Below are positions 6,183-13,015 of a stretch of DNA of 27,918 bases, one piece after another (within the stretch, counting starts at the first letter, position 1; the number at the start of each line of letters is the position of its first letter). The notes under the pieces were generated by a model, which saw nothing but the letters and a program-made list of their open reading frames with translations, searched no databases and was not told the origin of the DNA. The stretch is from a virus: IMG/VR virus record IMGVR_UViG_3300014838_000066, positions 1 to 27,918 of that record; one strand, 5' to 3'. The position numbers and the translations under genes were made by a program.

Positions 6183-6563
6183 ATGAGCAAAATAACCAAA
6201 GAGGACGTATTAAATAACATCGAGGAAGTCAAAAAGTATATCCAAGAAGCCGAGCAGAAGACCAAAGAAAAAAATAAGGTAGTCATTGAGATTAAGAACC
6301 GCTTTACGGGAGAAGTGAAGTTTGCGAGCGAGAAATCAACCATTAAGGAAGCGATACAGGATAATAAGGCAAACCTTTCCGGGGCAGACCTTCGCAAGGC
6401 AAACCTTTACGAGGCAAACCTTTACGGGGCAAACCTTTCCGGGGCAGACCTTCGCAAGGCAGAGTTACAAAATGCCAAGTTCTACGGCAAGGGTGGCGCG
6501 ACAAAAATAAAAAAGAGCCAAGTCGATGACTTCTTCAAAGCACTTGGGATAATCGTTGAATAA
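6183..6563 (+). CDS. Pentapeptide-repeat protein
   Basis: An N-terminal helical region (residues 1-60, Lys/Glu-rich) precedes about eight A(N/D)LXX units: ANLSG, ADLRK, ANLYE, ANLYG, ANLSG, ADLRK, AELQN, AKFYG (about 64-103). Such units build a right-handed quadrilateral beta-helix; some family members mimic DNA and inhibit gyrase, but most have no known role. With only eight units the helix would have two turns, fewer than in gyrase-inhibiting members. The C-terminal tail is helical (SQVDDFFKALGIIV). Leader ATAACAAAAATCT, no Shine-Dalgarno motif. Confidence 0.8.
   Translation: MSKITKEDVLNNIEEVKKYIQEAEQKTKEKNKVVIEIKNRFTGEVKFASEKSTIKEAIQDNKANLSGADLRKANLYEANLYGANLSGADLRKAELQNAKFYGKGGATKIKKSQVDDFFKALGIIVE
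6368..6461 (+). repeat. 34-base direct repeat inside the pentapeptide gene
   Basis: Bases 6368-6401 and 6428-6461 are identical over 34 positions at a 60-base offset, each encoding ANLSGADLRK. The DNA identity, not only protein similarity, suggests recent duplication or gene conversion that changes the number of repeat units. Confidence 0.75.
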
Positions 6564-6567
6564 AACT

Positions 6568-6795
6568 ATGAACAATAAACCTTTCAGTTTCACCGACAAA
6601 GATGCAGTTACCAAGTTCTTTGGCGACTTGAACGAGTTGGTGTACGGGATTAACCCCTACGAGAAAAAAGCGGCGTTCGAGCCAGCGATAAGCGACGAGG
6701 AAGACGAGAAAGAGAAAGAACCGTTGCCGGAAGACGACGAGATAGATGCGATGTATGCGGCGAGTGAAAGTCAAAATTATCGGGACTCACACTAA
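6568..6795 (+). CDS. Acidic hypothetical protein (75 aa)
   Basis: Not recognised. MNNKPFSFTD opens a short folded-looking segment (VTKFFGDLNELVYGI), followed by a very acidic stretch (DEEDEKEKEPLPEDDE). ATG at 6568 has the leader GAATAAAACT; an in-frame TTG at 6556 is less likely. The final A of its stop is the first base of the next gene. Confidence 0.55.
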   Translation: MNNKPFSFTDKDAVTKFFGDLNELVYGINPYEKKAAFEPAISDEEDEKEKEPLPEDDEIDAMYAASESQNYRDSH

Positions 6796-7181
6796 TGAAT
6801 AACTACAAATTCTTAGACGCAAAAGGCGAGCATATGCACACCCTCGATAACCGTCCACTTTATGGCACATCGAGCATTGTGGGCATCATCAGCAAACCGC
6901 TTACGTGGTGGGCGGCAGAATTGGCGGCGGTGGAGTGCCTAGAGGCGGGCGAGAAAATCCCCACGATCCGCGAGGAATACCTTGCGGCGGTGGCGAGCGA
7001 TGACAAGAAAAAGGCGATAGACGCACTTCAAAAGAAATATCCTATCTTCAAGGCGGCAAGGTTCGCCCACTTCACGAGCAAGAACAAGAAAGCGGAGGCA
7101 GGGACGGACCTTCATCTCGAATTATCCAATTATATTATTGCTTGCATAAGGGATAATAATGGTGTACCATTAGAGGTATGA
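6795..7181 (+). CDS. PD-(D/E)XK (RecB/Cas4-like) nuclease, N-terminal half
   Basis: The N-terminal half of a phage PD-(D/E)XK nuclease. It has the typical beginning (SSIVGIISKPLTWWAAELA, near residues 26-44) and the helix AGTDLHLELSNYI (about 101-113), equivalent to the AGTxxHxxxExY helix that precedes the catalytic core in RecB-like phage nucleases. The frame stops at NNGVPLEV just where the core should continue. The core (DFKSS motif) is found in 7708-8127, after an HNH gene. The last 60 bases are clearly richer in A+T than the rest of the gene. The two halves probably associate or the protein is inactive (inference). Confidence 0.7.
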   Translation: MNNYKFLDAKGEHMHTLDNRPLYGTSSIVGIISKPLTWWAAELAAVECLEAGEKIPTIREEYLAAVASDDKKKAIDALQKKYPIFKAARFAHFTSKNKKAEAGTDLHLELSNYIIACIRDNNGVPLEV

Positions 7182-7711
7182 GAAAAGATAGTTTAGGACG
7201 AAAAATACCCAAAAGAACTAAAGAATGGCGAAGCAATATTTCCAAAGCATTGGATAAAAAGTTTGTGGCACAATGTTTGTTATGTTCAAAAAAGTTTATG
7301 TGCCACAGATACAGAAATGGAGAAGTAAAGTATTGTTCAAGAAAATGTACGGGTATAGCGATTAGGGGACGAGAAAAGAAAGCGACGCAAAAAAAGAGGG
7401 TAAGGTATTCGGGAATACATATGTGGATAAGACGTTACCTTCCGGCAGAGAAATGTTCCGAATGTGGAGCAACGGGGAAATTGCATAGGGCTAACATAAG
7501 CAAGAAGTATCTGCGGAATATAAGTGACTGGAAGGTTCTCTGTGTCCGTTGCCATTCTGAGTTTGACGGAAATGCCAAAATACTCAGAGCAGATATTGAA
7601 AGAATAATTGGTCTACGGAAGGCTGGCATGACATTCAATCAAATCGCAGATGATTATGGAGTTACGAGAAAAGCGATAAGCAAAAGATATTATCAAGCAA
7701 TAAAAAAATGA
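7178..7711 (+). CDS. HNH homing endonuclease inserted in the nuclease gene
   Basis: A free-standing HNH endonuclease of 177 residues. An N-terminal zinc-finger-like part has Cys at 33, 36, 53 and 57. The HNH core has CSEC (93-96), the LHRANI segment (102-107) and CVRCH (122-126). A C-terminal helix-turn-helix (about 141-172, GMTFNQIADDYGVTRKAISKRYY) should bind the target. The gene overlaps the upstream half-gene by ATGA (preceded by GAGGT) and the downstream half-gene by ATGA. Each of the three is in a different reading frame, which excludes an intein, and there is no room for a group I intron core. Base composition is more A+T-rich than the flanking nuclease. Confidence 0.85.
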   Translation: MRKDSLGRKIPKRTKEWRSNISKALDKKFVAQCLLCSKKFMCHRYRNGEVKYCSRKCTGIAIRGREKKATQKKRVRYSGIHMWIRRYLPAEKCSECGATGKLHRANISKKYLRNISDWKVLCVRCHSEFDGNAKILRADIERIIGLRKAGMTFNQIADDYGVTRKAISKRYYQAIKK

Positions 7712-8127
7712 AATACGAAACAGATATTCCGCAAGTAAAATTATTCGCAAACTGGGCGACCGAAAACATAGAAAAGTTCCTCATCTCCGAAGGGCATTGC
7801 TACTCCGAGGCATTATGGGTTGGTGGCATTACCGATTGTATGGCAGAGATGAAGAACGGCGAAGTGTGGATAATTGACTTCAAATCATCGCCCGTTGCTT
7901 ACGACTCGCAATTCGTGCAGGTGGCTGGATACGACCTAGAGCAAGCGGAGAATGGCATCTTTGACGCGGACGGGAAAAATATGCTCGCGCCGCAAGAGAT
8001 AAAAAAATACGCTATCGTTCCCTTCGGTGCAAAAGAATTCAAGGTCGAAATAAAAGAAGCGACGAATGAGTTTAGGGAAGGGTTCAAAAGTGCGGCGTGC
8101 TTATATAAACTATTAAACAAAAACTAA
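7708..8127 (+). CDS. PD-(D/E)XK nuclease, C-terminal catalytic half
   Basis: Carries the catalytic core missing from 6795-7181: Glu34 (CYSEALWVGG), Asp43 (GGITD), the DxK motif in WIIDFKSS (Asp57, Lys59) and QVAGY (71-75), in the order expected for RecB/Cas4-like phage exonucleases. The start MKYETDIPQVKLF joins smoothly to the end of the N-terminal half, as if the HNH gene had been dropped between two codons. Translation would be coupled to the HNH gene through the ATGA overlap. Together with the next gene it probably forms a recombination or end-resection pair. Confidence 0.75.
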   Translation: MKYETDIPQVKLFANWATENIEKFLISEGHCYSEALWVGGITDCMAEMKNGEVWIIDFKSSPVAYDSQFVQVAGYDLEQAENGIFDADGKNMLAPQEIKKYAIVPFGAKEFKVEIKEATNEFREGFKSAACLYKLLNKN

Positions 8128-8128
8128 A

Positions 8129-8431
8129 ATGGGATATAACGAAGTAGAATCGGGCGCGCGTTGGATGCCGGAAACGGTCGGTGATAAGTTGGAAGGAGTC
8201 TTGGAAAGCCGTGAAACCAAGCCAGGGAAAAACGGTGAGGACTATACGTTGTTCTTCATCATCGAAGAAGGCACAGGCGAGAAACGCTCCGTATCAGGCG
8301 CAGTGCTTGAGAGCAAGTTGAGCGGCGTACCCGATGGCGCAAAGCTTCTCTTGACCTACAAAGGCAAGCCAAAGGGAACGTACAAGGACTATTCGGTTGG
8401 AGTATGGGAAGACGAAAAACCTAATCTCTAA
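8129..8431 (+). CDS. Probable OB-fold single-stranded-DNA-binding protein
   Basis: A 100-residue, beta-rich protein (DKLEGVLESRET, DYTLFFIIEEG, KRSVSGAVLESKL, AKLLLTYKGK, YKDYSVGVW). The pattern of five alternating strands, a short loop and a conserved end suggests the OB fold. Similar small proteins follow RecB-like nucleases in other phages. Binding to single-stranded DNA is inferred from fold and position, not from a specific motif. Leader AAAACTAAA. Confidence 0.5.
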   Translation: MGYNEVESGARWMPETVGDKLEGVLESRETKPGKNGEDYTLFFIIEEGTGEKRSVSGAVLESKLSGVPDGAKLLLTYKGKPKGTYKDYSVGVWEDEKPNL

Positions 8432-8433
8432 CT

Positions 8434-8763
8434 ATGGAAAATCGCCCCATTCAAGAAATAATCGACGATGCGGGAAAACTGCTACACGACAAAAAGATGT
8501 CGAGCGCAGATGAGTGGGGCGATCTTGGTACGGAGGTGCGGCTCATTATTTATAAAAAGACCATCGAGGTTTTGTCTTTAGAAATCGCCGCGAGCCAGAA
8601 AAAGGTAGAATTACGGGCTAAACTAAGTAGTGCGGTAGATGCCGAGAACGAGTGGAAAACTACAGATGAATATAAAAAATGGCAGGAAGTAGTTGTAGAT
8701 TTAGATAGATTCGATAAAGTGGAAAGGTCTTTCCGTAACCAAGCAACATTAAGAAAAAACTAA
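8434..8763 (+). CDS. Hypothetical helical protein (109 aa)
   Basis: Not recognised. It is almost entirely helical with heptad-like charged segments (IEVLSLEIAASQKKVELRAKLSSAVDAENEW), so a coiled coil is likely. No enzyme motif is seen. It starts two bases after the preceding stop, within the recombination and small-protein cluster. Confidence 0.6.
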   Translation: MENRPIQEIIDDAGKLLHDKKMSSADEWGDLGTEVRLIIYKKTIEVLSLEIAASQKKVELRAKLSSAVDAENEWKTTDEYKKWQEVVVDLDRFDKVERSFRNQATLRKN

Positions 8764-8764
8764 A

Positions 8765-8980
8765 ATGGCATATCACAGCGTAGCACCAAAGGCAGACGAA
8801 GTTTTTAACGAGAAGACGATTTATATATGTCAGCAAATGGGCTGCGGGGAAGACATCTCGGAGTTTCCCGCCGCTCCAAAGAACCCCGCCCCCAAATATT
8901 GCAAAAAATGCCAAAACAAAACTGTGCGCGAGGAAATCCAAAAGAGTTGGGACGAAATAATCGCACAGAAAAACAAATAA
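8765..8980 (+). CDS. Small zinc-ribbon-like protein
   Basis: A 71-residue protein with four Cys in a CQQMGC ... CKKC arrangement, spaced as a zinc ribbon with an irregular first knuckle, followed by a charged C-terminal helix. The role is unknown; small zinc proteins of this type are common in phage early regions. Leader AAAAACTAAA, no Shine-Dalgarno motif. Confidence 0.55.
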   Translation: MAYHSVAPKADEVFNEKTIYICQQMGCGEDISEFPAAPKNPAPKYCKKCQNKTVREEIQKSWDEIIAQKNK

Positions 8981-8981
8981 C

Positions 8982-9182
8982 ATGACATCAGAAAAAGAAC
9001 TCCACATAGAAAAGGTTAGAAGTTTCGTGAAGGGACTTGTGCCGGAAGAAAGAGTATATCCCAAAAGCGCAGACGAGGACGAAAACTTCTCAAGAAGCTA
9101 TATGACATCAGGTTGGAACGCCGCCCGCGAAGAAATGCTAAAAAATATAGAAACTAACGCTAATTGGGATTCAATTCTATGA
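8982..9182 (+). CDS. Hypothetical protein with GWNAAxEE motif
   Basis: A 66-residue, charged protein. Its C-terminal segment YMTSGWNAAREEMLKNIE closely resembles YMDGWNAAVEEIKKNLE at the end of the protein encoded at 9978-10436, which suggests a shared short helical module. Function unknown. Its stop overlaps the next start (ATGA). Confidence 0.55.
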   Translation: MTSEKELHIEKVRSFVKGLVPEERVYPKSADEDENFSRSYMTSGWNAAREEMLKNIETNANWDSIL

Positions 9183-9346
9183 ACATTTTATCAATCGCAA
9201 ACATACTGGAAGGCATCTTTAACATTTTCTTCGGGGTTTTTATAGCTACAATCGAATATAAGCGTAAGGGAAATTGGTTCTGGTTTGCTATATTTGCCAC
9301 CGCCGGAGGGATAACTCAAATACTCATAGGCATTTACGCCCGCTAA
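9179..9346 (+). CDS. Small membrane protein with two transmembrane helices
   Basis: Fifty-five residues with two hydrophobic segments (ILSIANILEGIFNIFFGVFIATI and FWFAIFATAGGITQILIGIY) separated by the charged turn EYKRKGN. The size and topology fit small phage membrane proteins, including class II-like holins, but there is no endolysin nearby, so a lysis role is speculative. ATG at 9179 overlaps the preceding stop. Confidence 0.55.
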   Translation: MNILSIANILEGIFNIFFGVFIATIEYKRKGNWFWFAIFATAGGITQILIGIYAR

Positions 9347-9371
9347 AAAAAACAAAAAAGAATCATAACCC

Positions 9372-9560
9372 ATGAAAAAGAACACTAAAGGAGTGGGGAA
9401 GGTAAAAACGTGTAGACATGTTATAGGAAATAGTGGCCGCTGTATTTATTGCAACAGTACCGCGCCGAAGTACGATACGAGCAAGGAAGAGCCAAGTTTG
9501 CGCGGGAAAAAAGTAAAAGTAGAACTGGACGGAAAAACGTACACGGCGACGATCGACTAA
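9372..9560 (+). CDS. Small Cys-rich protein (62 aa)
   Basis: Contains the pattern CRHVIGNSGRCIYCN (residues 14-28), a compact C-x-H ... C-x-x-C knuckle that could bind zinc, followed by a beta-like tail (KKVKVELDGKTYTATID). Basic overall. Function unknown. Leader AATCATAACCC. Confidence 0.55.
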   Translation: MKKNTKGVGKVKTCRHVIGNSGRCIYCNSTAPKYDTSKEEPSLRGKKVKVELDGKTYTATID

Positions 9561-9577
9561 ATAATAACTAAGAACCT

Positions 9578-9820
9578 ATGAAATATAAAAAGAAGCCAGT
9601 TGAAGTAGAAGCCATACAATATAACAAATTTCTTCCAAGAATAGCGATTGAGGGAGTGTGCTATTCGGCGCACGATGGTATTCAGGGCGCACCTCATATC
9701 CATACTCTTGAAGGGCAGATGGAAATATCGCACGGCGATTGGATAATCACGGGCGTAAAAGGAGAACGCTATCCCTGCAAGCCAGACATATTTGAGATGA
9801 CCTATGAAAAAGTTGACTAG
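9578..9820 (+). CDS. Conserved phage protein (KKPVEVEAIQ / GDWIITGVKGE type)
   Basis: This short protein type is widespread in phages of many hosts. The N-terminal KKPVEVEAIQY, the middle TLEGQMEISHGDWIITGVKGE and the end YPCKPDIFEMTYE are its recognisable blocks. The fold is probably a small beta-barrel. No biochemical role is known to me. Length (80) is at the low end, as the central part is reduced. Leader ATAACTAAGAACCT. Confidence 0.7.
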   Translation: MKYKKKPVEVEAIQYNKFLPRIAIEGVCYSAHDGIQGAPHIHTLEGQMEISHGDWIITGVKGERYPCKPDIFEMTYEKVD

Positions 9821-9873
9821 TCGCCCCAAAAGGATCAAAAAAGGTCTAACCAACATTAACGAATAACCCTCCC

Positions 9874-9966
9874 ATGGACAACACTGAAAAAATAACAATA
9901 ATATATTTTATCTTGGTTGGTATCGTTATTCTGGTAACGACATTATTATATTGGGCTAAACATTAA
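9874..9966 (+). CDS. Single-span membrane mini-protein (30 aa)
   Basis: A 30-codon frame (MDNTEKITII ... YWAKH) that consists of a short polar N-terminus, one hydrophobic helix (YFILVGIVILVTTLLYW) and a basic tail. The leader before its ATG (CATTAACGAATAACCC) is nearly repeated before the next gene (CATTAACGAATAACATT), which supports it being real. Role unknown. Confidence 0.5.
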   Translation: MDNTEKITIIYFILVGIVILVTTLLYWAKH

Positions 9967-9977
9967 CGAATAACATT

Positions 9978-10436
9978 ATGACCAACCAAACCAAGCGCGC
10001 CATTGGAACATTCGCTCCCGCCCCGATGAAAACAGAAAGCTGGGAGAAGGAGTTTGATGAGGCGATGCGATTATTTGCATACAAGTATTCAAGCGAACTA
10101 ATTGAGAACGCATACGGAGTGTCAAAAACATTTCTTGACGAACAATTCAAAAAGCTATTTTCTTCCCTTCTCACTAAGGAGAGAGCTGCGGCGGAAAAAG
10201 AATGTTCGCTCGACCATACGCGGGAAGAATGGATAGAAGCAAAGATTGCCGCCGCCGAAGCATCTATGCTCGCAAAAGCATTGAGTGTCGTGCCGGAGAA
10301 AAGAGAAAGTGATTTTACTGCGATAGATGAACTACTTGAACGTTATATGGATGGTTGGAACGCCGCCGTGGAAGAAATAAAGAAAAACCTCGAAGCCCTT
10401 GATAGCCTCGCGCCGAAAAAGGAGAAAGAGGGGTAA
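9978..10436 (+). CDS. Hypothetical helical protein (152 aa)
   Basis: Not recognised. Mostly helical and highly charged, with a possible coiled coil (KERAAAEKECSLDHTREEWIEAKIAAAEA is in the middle third). The C-terminal RYMDGWNAAVEEIKKNLE block is shared with the 66-residue protein at 8982-9182. It is the last gene before the chaperonin cluster. Confidence 0.6.
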   Translation: MTNQTKRAIGTFAPAPMKTESWEKEFDEAMRLFAYKYSSELIENAYGVSKTFLDEQFKKLFSSLLTKERAAAEKECSLDHTREEWIEAKIAAAEASMLAKALSVVPEKRESDFTAIDELLERYMDGWNAAVEEIKKNLEALDSLAPKKEKEG

Positions 10437-10444
10437 AAGAGGGC

Positions 10445-10472
10445 TTGCAAAAATAACCAAAATAGATAATAA
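10445..10472 (+). promoter_or_regulatory. Weak candidate promoter for the chaperonin cluster
   Basis: TTGCAA (10445-10450), a 16-base spacer and TAATAA (10467-10472). The predicted +1 would be at or next to the ATG at 10481. Boxes are poor matches and the region is A+T-rich, so chance is possible. Confidence 0.3.
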
Positions 10473-10480
10473 TTATACCA

Positions 10481-10732
10481 ATGAGATTGCACAACAATTT
10501 CCTCCAAATTGCACCCATAGAGCATCGGACACTCCTTCCCGGAGAGTCCACGACCTATAACGAGATAGGAATAGTGCTGGCAAAAGATGAGACCATCGCT
10601 GACATAGAGATAGGGCAGAAAGTGCGGTTTGATCGCTTTCTTGCTTATAAGTTCCCTCGCGAGGGAGATGATAATGAGTTCGACTGGTTCGTGAAAATGA
10701 GCGAAGTAATATCCAGCGAAAATGTTGGATAG
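10481..10732 (+). CDS. GroES-like co-chaperonin
   Basis: An 83-residue protein with a GroES-like order of strands: a start resembling the roof and first strands (NNFLQIAPIEHRTLLPG), the strand pair IGIVLAK...IEIGQKVRFDRF (GroES has GxVLAVG...VKVGDxVLF), and the ending EFDWFVKMSEVIS (GroES: EEYLIMxESDILA). GroES is about 95 residues; the part equivalent to the mobile loop is short and lacks the usual GGIVL triplet. Its place 0.2 kb before a GroEL gene supports the assignment. Its role would be capping the phage chaperonin (inference). Confidence 0.6.
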   Translation: MRLHNNFLQIAPIEHRTLLPGESTTYNEIGIVLAKDETIADIEIGQKVRFDRFLAYKFPREGDDNEFDWFVKMSEVISSENVG

Positions 10733-10946
10733 ACGTTATGGAAAATCACGATGCTCAAAAGGAAACTATTTACACAAGTTTCGAGAGGTCGAGCGGAACG
10801 AGTATGGAGTCCTTGAACGGTGCGAGCGGTGCGGGCTAAGAAAGCATTTTCCACAAGATATTTCAAGCAGTAAATACCTAGAGTTTCACATCCGAGAAGT
10901 CCTACAAACAAACGACCAAATTTATTACCATGAGTACACGCGATAA
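10722..10946 (+). CDS. Small zinc-finger-like protein between groES and groEL
   Basis: A 74-residue protein with a CERCGLRKHFP knuckle in the middle and an upstream Cys11/His18 that could complete a zinc site. It overlaps the GroES-like gene by 11 bases and groEL by 17 bases, an unusual insertion into a pair that is normally adjacent. Its function is unknown. Overlap on both sides lowers certainty, but the gene would otherwise leave a 200-base gap. Confidence 0.5.
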   Translation: MLDRRYGKSRCSKGNYLHKFREVERNEYGVLERCERCGLRKHFPQDISSSKYLEFHIREVLQTNDQIYYHEYTR

Positions 10947-12528
10947 TCTCTATACGAGCGAACAGGCAAGAGAGAAGTTAATGAGCGGCATTAAACGTGC
11001 CAGTGAAGCTATTGCTATAACTATGGGTACTTCTGGTAGCAATAGTATCATTGAGGATATGCGTAATCCACAGTATTTTGTAAGTAATGACGGCGCATCA
11101 ATTTTGGAACGCATAAGGTTCGCTGACCCTATTGAGGAGTTAGGAAGAAAGATACTTTTTGAGGCTGTGGGCAGAAGTAATCGCGCGAATGGCGACGGAA
11201 GTTCTACGGCAACACTTTTGACTGCTTCTATCCTAGAGGAAGGTATGAAGCATATCGGAGAAGTCGCTCCGATGGAAATAAAAAAGAGCCTTGAAGACTG
11301 TATCCCCCTTATCGAAGAATCTCTTAAATCCCAGCGCAAAGAATTGGTGGATAAGGACGGCAATATCGACTTCAAATTACTTGAACAGACTGCTACTATC
11401 AGCGCAGAATCGGAGGAAATCGGAAAGACGATAGCTGAGATTTACAAGCATATTGGTAAAGACGGCATTATTAACTGGGAGGCGTCAAAAGATACCAAAG
11501 ACAGTTATTCCATCGGCACGGGCATCAAAATCGACGGAGCGACCTACGCTTCACGCTATATGTGCGACCAACTTCCGAACGGAGAGTATACCTATCAGGC
11601 AACCATAGAAAATCCTTTGGTTCTCCTAGCCTTCAGCAAGATAACCTCACAAGGAGAAATGGAAAAACTGGTCGGGGAATTACAGGTCCATGACGTAAAG
11701 GACTTGGTTATCTTCTGCAATGAGATGGACGCGCCGATTCTGAACAGTTTTATCCTCGCCCGCGCCCCGCAGACGCTCGGAATTAGATTTTTGGTCATCA
11801 AGATGCCTACGGTATTCAACGATTTATGGTGGGAGGACTTGGAGAAAGCATCAGGTGGAAGAATCATTAGCCCCTCATCGGGTATCAAGATGCGCGATAC
11901 CAAGATGGAGTTTTTGGGTCATTTTGGAAAGATAACCGTGAATCGTGAGGGAACGTTCATTGATGGCATACAAGATTTGACGACCCATTTGCTTGGACTC
12001 AAAGTGGACGGATCGGACGAAGCATTGGCTCGCGCGGCGAGATTAAACACAAAAACGGCTATTTATTTCGTGGGAGGACACAGCGAAAGCTCATTGGCGT
12101 ATAGAAGGCTTAAAATTGAGGACAGCATTAATTCTGCATATAGCGCATTGCACAATGGAATTGTTGCGGGAGGCGGATTAGCTCTAAAAAACGCCCGAAC
12201 GTGGGATGGCGAAACTGTAGGACAAGAGATATTAGATTATGCATTATTAACACCAATTATGCAGATTATGAGAAATGCTGGTATTGAGCATGACGTACTT
12301 TCGCAAGGGAGCGAAGAGGGATGGGACACGAGAACTAAAAAATTAGTTAATATGTTTGATGCTGGTATCGTCGATAGCTACGATGTTGTTCTCGGCGCAG
12401 TGAAGTCAGCAATCGGTGTTGCCGCAGGAGTTTTGACCGCCGGAAGTGTCGTCTTGTTGCCCCGGCAAGAGAATGACATAACCGACCAGATAGCCCAAAA
12501 AGTAGCAGGAATGATGCAACCACAATGA
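10930..12528 (+). CDS. groEL: Divergent phage chaperonin GroEL (Cpn60, group I-like)
   Basis: A 532-residue chaperonin subunit. Equatorial ATP-binding motifs are present: NDGASI (53-58, Asp54), GDGSSTAT (88-95, GroEL form GDGTTTAT), KIED (395-398, with the hydrolysis Asp at 398) and GIVAGGGLAL (410-419). The TLGPKGRN loop is changed to TMGTSGSN (31-38). The apical domain (about 190-350) is strongly divergent, and the segment before the second intermediate part is shorter than in E. coli GroEL. The C-terminus ends in AGMMQPQ rather than a GGM repeat. It likely folds a phage protein such as the capsid protein (inference). Its stop overlaps the next gene by 4 bases. Confidence 0.9.
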   Translation: MSTRDNLYTSEQAREKLMSGIKRASEAIAITMGTSGSNSIIEDMRNPQYFVSNDGASILERIRFADPIEELGRKILFEAVGRSNRANGDGSSTATLLTASILEEGMKHIGEVAPMEIKKSLEDCIPLIEESLKSQRKELVDKDGNIDFKLLEQTATISAESEEIGKTIAEIYKHIGKDGIINWEASKDTKDSYSIGTGIKIDGATYASRYMCDQLPNGEYTYQATIENPLVLLAFSKITSQGEMEKLVGELQVHDVKDLVIFCNEMDAPILNSFILARAPQTLGIRFLVIKMPTVFNDLWWEDLEKASGGRIISPSSGIKMRDTKMEFLGHFGKITVNREGTFIDGIQDLTTHLLGLKVDGSDEALARAARLNTKTAIYFVGGHSESSLAYRRLKIEDSINSAYSALHNGIVAGGGLALKNARTWDGETVGQEILDYALLTPIMQIMRNAGIEHDVLSQGSEEGWDTRTKKLVNMFDAGIVDSYDVVLGAVKSAIGVAAGVLTAGSVVLLPRQENDITDQIAQKVAGMMQPQ

Positions 12529-12737
12529 CCTACAACCCCCCTCCAAAACAAGAATGGTTCATTTTCCGACGATGCGAAAATCGAGGCTGTAAACGCTGGG
12601 GCTTCAAGTGGCAGGTAAAAAGAAAACCAATGTGGATAAACAAACTAAACGATTACATTGGAATAAATACAGGGCCGAAAATATGTGGTCGATGTAGGCG
12701 ACTCATTGATAACGCGGTAAATGAAAGAAACAAATGA
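12525..12737 (+). CDS. Small zinc-ribbon-like protein (70 aa)
   Basis: Four Cys in CENRGC ... CGRC order (about residues 17-22 and 54-57), with a basic, aromatic middle part. This matches a zinc ribbon and suggests nucleic-acid binding, but no family is recognised. Coupled to groEL through an ATGA overlap. Confidence 0.55.
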   Translation: MTYNPPPKQEWFIFRRCENRGCKRWGFKWQVKRKPMWINKLNDYIGINTGPKICGRCRRLIDNAVNERNK

Positions 12738-13015
12738 AGAAGAAAGTAGATATATCGTTCGCTATGATGAAGGGGAAGGTAGAACCGCTAGCGGCGAAGA
12801 TTCTATTTCCTTTTTATACGGGACAATCGTTATTTAATAAGGCGATATTAAATAAGATTCCTAGACGCGCCAATCTTATTTTCACTGGAATTAAAGGAAG
12901 AAATGGTAAAATGGAATATGTATTCGATGGGGTGGATATGAGATGTTGGTGTGATGATTGTCAAAACGAAGGAGTTTCTTCACCAACCGCCCAAAAAACT
13001 AAAAAAGAAACATGA
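12734..13015 (+). CDS. Hypothetical protein with CWCDDC motif (93 aa)
   Basis: Not recognised. The N-terminal two thirds are mixed alpha/beta (AKILFPFYTGQSLFNKAIL, ANLIFTGIKG); near the C-terminus a CWCDDC cluster could bind metal or form disulphides. Coupled to both neighbours by 4-base overlaps (ATGA). Confidence 0.55.
   Translation: MKKKVDISFAMMKGKVEPLAAKILFPFYTGQSLFNKAILNKIPRRANLIFTGIKGRNGKMEYVFDGVDMRCWCDDCQNEGVSSPTAQKTKKET

Noticed and set aside
6322-6510. + strand frame with RQTFTGQTF repeats
   Set aside because: It is the pentapeptide-repeat DNA read in another frame.
6183-6563. Short direct repeats as a CRISPR array
   Set aside because: The repeats are in frame, coding, only two in number and explained by pentapeptide units.
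7178-7711. HNH gene as part of an intein or self-splicing intron
   Set aside because: The three reading frames differ and the coding sequence fills the whole insert, leaving no space for splicing domains.
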